Assembly (NCBI GenBank): GCA_016194795.1
Contig: JACQAX010000018.1
Coordinates: 1-8,763 of the forward strand
From: Deltaproteobacteria bacterium
Lineage (GTDB): Bacteria > Bdellovibrionota > UBA1018 > UBA923
Direction of reading: 5' to 3'
DNA length: 8,763 nt
The notes under the pieces: model-generated
Database searches by the model: none
The model's input: only the letters and a program-made list of their open reading frames with translations
What the model was told of the DNA's origin: nothing
Shown: positions 6,242 through 8,763 of the stretch, in pieces
Numbering within the stretch: the first letter of the stretch is position 1
Layout: every line of letters starts with the position of its first letter
Program-made: the position numbers and the translations under genes

Positions 6242-7549
6242 ATGATGATGAGGAGTGTGCTTTTCACCATCGCTTTCGTGCTCGGAGCGCTCGTCGCGAC
6301 CGTGCCGGCGGCAGCGCAGCAGCCAGGCCCGCGCGCCCGCGTCGGCGTGGGCTGCGAAGCCGCGCTTGCCGAGAGCCGCTGGATCCCGCCTGACTTTCCG
6401 GGCTATCTCGCCGAAGTCGCGCGCGTATCGCCCGAGCAGCCGCACACCATCGACTATATGGAGTCGTATCTCCACGATGCCCTCGGCGCCGAAACCCTCA
6501 GCGCCGTACGCTCAGGCTCGAGCCCGTTCGTCATCGTCGTGGGCGACGGCCCCACGGCGCTCAAGCGCCTGAAGACCGAGGGCTGGCAGCTCGAGGGCCA
6601 GGTCGAAAAGGGCTCGGGCTACTATCGCATCCATCGCGCCAAGGATCCGGCGGGCAACGACACCTACGTCGTCACCCACGTCAACGGACGAGACCGGGTG
6701 ATCCACGTCCAGGGCTTCTTCAAATTGGCGGGGCTTGCACCCGCGCGATTGCGTACGATCGGCGAGCTCAAAAGCTGGAAAGCCGAGTACCGCGCGGCCT
6801 TCGCGCGCCTGGGCTACGTGCCCGTGTTCTACGGCTGGCCGAACTCGGGAGTCGCCGCCGTGATGAAAGCCAACCCGATCGCCAACGCCAAGTGGATCGG
6901 GCGCCGCCTCTGGGAGCGGATGCGCCCGGCCAAGAGCAGCGCCGAGCCCGCAAGCGATCTTTCGAACCAGAGCTTTCAGATCATCGAGTTCGAGAACGGC
7001 AAGCGGCTCTGGCTCTTCAACTCGATGTACGGCGACCTGGCCGGCGAGCTGCTTGACGCCTTGTACGAGCACGGCGCGCGCAACATCACCTACTTCGGCA
7101 CCGCCGGCGGCTTGAATGAGGCGCAGCGCGTGCGCGACATCTTCACGCCGAAAGAGGACTTCGATCCGGGCACGGGCGAGTCGCGCCCGGTCGGCGTGCT
7201 CAAGCCGATCCCGGGAGTCCCGGTGTCGGGCCGCTACGTGCGTGTCGCGACCTCGAACACCGAGACCCAGGCCTGGCTCGACGATTCCGTCAAAAACGGC
7301 GTCGACGTGGTCGAGATGGAGCTCGGATATTTCATCGCGCTCGCGCGCGCGCACCCCGAGCTCAATGCGCGCGCGGCACTGGTCCTGTCGGAGGTTTTGC
7401 GCGGGCCCAATCGCAAGGACATGCGGAGCTGGTCGTCGAAAGACACCGACCCGCTGGCACCCGAGGTTCGAAGCGCGCTCGATGCCACGCTCGGTGCGAC
7501 GGGCAAAAAGGATTACGCGATTCGGGCGGTTCGCAAGGGACGGTTCTAG
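6242..7549 (+). CDS. Exported protein with nucleoside-phosphorylase-like C-terminal domain
   Basis: This 435-aa protein begins with a clear Sec signal peptide ('MMMRSVLFTIAFVLGALVATVPAAA|QQ'). I chose the ATG at 6242, the first of three tandem ATGs, because it starts the signal directly; an in-frame TTG at 6200 would add 14 residues. Residues about 35-245 are an N-terminal region I do not recognise. Residues about 248-430 look like the PNP/UDP phosphorylase superfamily: 'ELLDALYEHGARNITYFGTAGGL' (269-291) matches its glycine-rich strand-loop, 'VVEMELGYF' (356-364) matches the VEMEAAG purine/ribose motif with Glu358 and Glu360, and 'VLSEVLRG' (381-388) aligns with the catalytic iSD region, with Glu384 where Asp is usual. 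Known relatives cleave nucleosides in the cytoplasm, so export is odd. It is divergent from the NadD-YiiX fusion and convergent with the SRAP gene. Fold assignment is moderate; activity is uncertain. Confidence 0.78.
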   Translation: MMMRSVLFTIAFVLGALVATVPAAAQQPGPRARVGVGCEAALAESRWIPPDFPGYLAEVARVSPEQPHTIDYMESYLHDALGAETLSAVRSGSSPFVIVVGDGPTALKRLKTEGWQLEGQVEKGSGYYRIHRAKDPAGNDTYVVTHVNGRDRVIHVQGFFKLAGLAPARLRTIGELKSWKAEYRAAFARLGYVPVFYGWPNSGVAAVMKANPIANAKWIGRRLWERMRPAKSSAEPASDLSNQSFQIIEFENGKRLWLFNSMYGDLAGELLDALYEHGARNITYFGTAGGLNEAQRVRDIFTPKEDFDPGTGESRPVGVLKPIPGVPVSGRYVRVATSNTETQAWLDDSVKNGVDVVEMELGYFIALARAHPELNARAALVLSEVLRGPNRKDMRSWSSKDTDPLAPEVRSALDATLGATGKKDYAIRAVRKGRF

Positions 7550-8271
7550 CCGCCGGCGCGCGGCAATCGCGGGTCGTCCTCAACCCGATCGAGAACTTCG
7601 GCGCGATTATTTCGGGGCGAATTGACCAGGGTCGAAACCTCGTGCGCCACGAGCCATTTTTCAGGACACGGCTTCAGGAGCTTTTTGATCTTCGCCACGT
7701 CCTGGAGCTCAGGGTCGAGCCAGGCTTCCTCGTCTTTCGGGGCGAGGATGACGGGCATGCGGTCGTGGATCTTTTCCATGAAAGGGTTCGCCGCCGTCGT
7801 GAGGATCGCGAACGAGTGCAGCTCGCTCTTGCCGTCGCCGCGCCAGGTGCTCCAGATGCCGGCGACGCTCATGATCGGCTCGTCTTTGAGATGGATGGCG
7901 AACGGGCGCTTCGAGTCGCCGTCGCGCTTCCATTCGAAAAAGCCGCTTAAGGGCACGATGCAGCGGTGTTTGATGATCGCGCTTTTGTAGAGGCGGCTCT
8001 CGAAAACGGTTTCGCTCTTGGCGTTGATGGTCGAAAGCTTGGTTTTGAACTCGGGCTCCCAGGGCGGCACGTACTGCCAGCGGAAGAGGTCGAGCTGGCG
8101 CTCGCCGTCGACGACGCGCACGATCGGCGAGTCTTGCGTGGGCGCGAGGTTGAAGTTGGGTTTGCGCGCGCCGTGTTGGCCGGCGAGCGGGTTTCCGCGC
8201 TTGGCCTTTTCGTTGAGGTAGCGCGCGTGGAGCTCTTCGTCGGTGTAGGTTTCGTAGGCTCGGCCGCACAT
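7546..8271 (-). CDS. yedK: SRAP-domain abasic-site DNA-protein crosslink protein (YedK/HMCES family)
   Basis: This 241-aa protein belongs to the SRAP family, which covalently captures abasic sites in single-stranded DNA through the N-terminal Cys2. The start is the ATG at 8271, since 'MCGRAYE' places Cys2 correctly after Met removal; the in-frame upstream extension encodes Arg-rich shadow sequence overlapping the next gene. Other family residues are present: 'NFNLAPTQ' (39-46), Asn83 in 'INAKSETV', Glu113 in 'SGFFEW' and His169 in 'IHDRMPVIL', with the typical C-terminal 'VNSPRNN'. Length matches bacterial SRAP proteins. It lies 2 bp downstream of the small membrane protein gene, so the two are probably cotranscribed. 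Its stop shares CTAG (7546-7549) with the convergent phosphorylase-like gene. The role is DNA repair/replication protection in the cytoplasm. Confidence 0.95.
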   Translation of the reverse strand: MCGRAYETYTDEELHARYLNEKAKRGNPLAGQHGARKPNFNLAPTQDSPIVRVVDGERQLDLFRWQYVPPWEPEFKTKLSTINAKSETVFESRLYKSAIIKHRCIVPLSGFFEWKRDGDSKRPFAIHLKDEPIMSVAGIWSTWRGDGKSELHSFAILTTAANPFMEKIHDRMPVILAPKDEEAWLDPELQDVAKIKKLLKPCPEKWLVAHEVSTLVNSPRNNRAEVLDRVEDDPRLPRAGG

Positions 8272-8273
8272 GG

Positions 8274-8567
8274 TTATTGCCCCAGCAGTGAGAGAAGAAA
8301 AAGCAGCGCGCCGAAGGCGCCGAGATAGATGCCGATGCGCGAGCGGCGTTGGTAGTTTTCCAGCGCGGGGATATCGGCTTCGCGAATGTTTTCGAGCCAC
8401 GCGGTGCCGAAGGGCCAGGCGAAGAGCAGGCGGATCTTTGGCGGGTAGTTTTTGGTGATGGTTTTCGGCGGCCACGCCGACAGCGCCCAGATCTGCATGA
8501 GCGCGAACAAGATGAAGAAGAGGTTTGCCAGCTCGTAGAGGGCGTTTAGGAGTTGGTGGTTGGTCAT
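8274..8567 (-). CDS. Small two-helix membrane protein
   Basis: I do not recognise a family for this 97-aa protein. It has two hydrophobic segments, residues about 13-33 ('ANLFFILFALMQIWALSAW') and about 77-95 ('RIGIYLGAFGALLFLLSLL'). They are joined by a basic and aromatic loop ('PPKTITKNYPPKIR', then 'LLFAWPFGTAWLENIRE'). It is probably an inner-membrane hairpin with both ends on the same side. The ATG at 8567 has AAGG 7 bp upstream (8575-8578). It sits immediately upstream of the SRAP gene with a 2-bp gap and likely shares its transcript. Codon use looks ordinary and the ORF fills its space exactly, so I take it as a real gene; function is unknown. Confidence 0.72.
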   Translation of the reverse strand: MTNHQLLNALYELANLFFILFALMQIWALSAWPPKTITKNYPPKIRLLFAWPFGTAWLENIREADIPALENYQRRSRIGIYLGAFGALLFLLSLLGQ

Positions 8568-8574
8568 GGAGATA

Positions 8575-8578
8575 CCTT
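8575..8578 (-). promoter_or_regulatory. Ribosome binding site of the small membrane protein
   Basis: The minus strand reads AAGG 7 bp before the ATG at 8567, supporting that start. Confidence 0.5.
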
Positions 8579-8596
8579 ATACATGGATTATGGTGC

Positions 8597-8610
8597 CTCT
8601 GACGACAGAG
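8597..8610. repeat. Inverted repeat 1 (5-bp arms, 4-nt loop)
   Basis: CTCTG-ACGA-CAGAG. It is weak alone and forms the outermost hairpin of the cluster. Confidence 0.4.
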
Positions 8611-8611
8611 A

Positions 8612-8636
8612 CCCGCGCTTGCTCCTGCAGCGCGGG
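8612..8636. repeat. Inverted repeat 2 (8-bp arms, 9-nt loop)
   Basis: Arms CCCGCGCT (8612-8619) and AGCGCGGG (8629-8636) are perfectly complementary. They lie in the leader between the candidate TATAAT and the 97-aa gene. Confidence 0.65.
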
Positions 8637-8650
8637 GCGCGGCAAGGAAG

Positions 8651-8669
8651 GGCGCGCATCGTGCGCGCC
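8651..8669. repeat. Inverted repeat 3 (8-bp arms, 3-nt loop)
   Basis: Arms GGCGCGCA (8651-8658) and TGCGCGCC (8662-8669) are perfectly complementary around TCG. No T-run follows in either direction, so it is not a standard intrinsic terminator. Confidence 0.7.
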
Positions 8670-8672
8670 GAC

Positions 8673-8678
8673 ATTATA
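8673..8678 (-). promoter_or_regulatory. Candidate -10 box for the membrane protein-SRAP pair
   Basis: The minus strand reads a perfect TATAAT, rare in such GC-rich DNA. No good -35 lies 16-18 bp upstream, where the palindrome 8681-8698 sits instead. Transcription from here would give a leader of about 100 nt containing inverted repeats 1-3. Confidence 0.4.
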
Positions 8679-8680
8679 AG

Positions 8681-8698
8681 GTTCGCGCTAGCGCGAAC
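8681..8698. repeat. Perfect 18-bp palindrome
   Basis: GTTCGCGCTAGCGCGAAC is its own reverse complement. It could be a dimeric repressor site in the spacer next to the candidate -10 box, or simply part of the hairpin element. Sequence alone does not decide. Confidence 0.6.
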
Positions 8699-8705
8699 GC
8701 GCTAC

Positions 8706-8733
8706 GAACTGCGCGAGCTTCGCTCGCGAGTTC
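8706..8733. repeat. Inverted repeat 5 (12 bp paired with one bulge)
   Basis: GAACT, a bulged G (8711), then CGCGAGC pairs with GCTCGCG and AGTTC around a TTC loop (8719-8721). It is strongly base-paired, at the right-hand side of the cluster. Confidence 0.6.
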
Positions 8734-8763
8734 TGGGGTCTGTCTGGGCTCACCATCCTTTTC

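Larger units (their letters stand above)
8590..8756. repeat. Structured palindromic element (REP/BIME- or MITE-like candidate)
   Basis: This 167-bp non-coding stretch is bounded by inverted ATGGTG (8590-8595) and CACCAT (8751-8756). The inner ends are also imperfectly inverted: GACAGAGACCC on the plus strand at 8604-8614 against GACAGACCCC on the minus strand near 8735-8744. Between them lie five successive inverted repeats: 8597-8610, 8612-8636, 8651-8669, 8681-8698 and 8706-8733. No ORF fills it. The arrangement resembles bacterial REP/BIME elements or a small non-autonomous inverted-repeat element. Whether it is repeated elsewhere in the genome cannot be seen from this window. Confidence 0.55.

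Noticed and set aside
6512..7354. A 280-aa minus-strand ORF antisense to the phosphorylase-like gene
   Set aside because: It has no start signals or domain and the typical mirror composition of GC-rich coding DNA. The plus strand carries a signal peptide and superfamily motifs.
8272..8475. N-terminal extension of the SRAP gene to an ATG at 8475
   Set aside because: SRAP catalysis needs Cys at position 2, which the ATG at 8271 provides. The extension is Arg-rich and overlaps the coherent membrane-protein frame.
8651..8669. Intrinsic terminator at the perfect GC hairpin
   Set aside because: No run of T follows the stem on either strand, and it lies among other hairpins in a repeat-like element.
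8568..8763. CRISPR array in the right-end repeats
   Set aside because: The repeats are different inverted repeats, not regularly spaced copies of one direct repeat with spacers.

Overview
The window is high-GC, densely coded DNA from a Gram-negative bacterium. A periplasmic Do-type protease and several Sec signal peptides imply an outer membrane. The BON protein with an 'MYLFDP..GRRRRA' segment and the RsbRD-type histidine kinase fit a Myxococcota/Deltaproteobacteria-like genome, but the phylum is a guess. There are nine complete CDSs, one 5'-truncated CDS, and one structured non-coding stretch at the right end. No rRNA, tRNA, CRISPR array or transposase gene is visible.

Left block (1-4104): the end of a BON-domain protein on the + strand converges on a four-gene minus-strand cluster. 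Read from its promoter side, the cluster is an HtrA/DegP serine protease (4104->2632), an unrecognised 162-aa protein (2602->2114), a soluble histidine kinase (2108->927) and a receiver-only response regulator (922->548). Gaps are 29, 5 and 4 bp, so this looks like one transcription unit joining envelope protein quality control to a phosphorelay.

Middle block (4105-7549): a 102-bp divergent spacer separates htrA from an osmC-type hydroperoxide reductase. Next comes a divergent pair of exported proteins with nucleotide-enzyme folds. One (6158->4674) has a signal peptide, a NadD-like adenylyltransferase domain and a C-terminal YiiX-like permuted NlpC/P60 papain-fold domain. The other (6242->7549) has a signal peptide and a C-terminal nucleoside-phosphorylase-like domain. 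Nucleotide-handling folds outside the cytoplasm, one fused to a papain-like hydrolase, are the most unusual content here and the best candidate for an undescribed system.

Right block (7546-8763): a SRAP/YedK-type DNA-protein crosslinking protein (8271->7546) sits 2 bp behind a 97-aa two-helix membrane protein (8567->8274). Upstream of them, 8590-8756 holds five consecutive inverted repeats bounded by inverted ATGGTG/CACCAT. It resembles a REP/BIME or MITE-like element and carries a minus-strand TATAAT that could drive the pair.

Both complete convergent gene pairs (osmC/fusion and phosphorylase-like/SRAP) end in a shared 4-bp CTAG, so each pair of stop codons overlaps.
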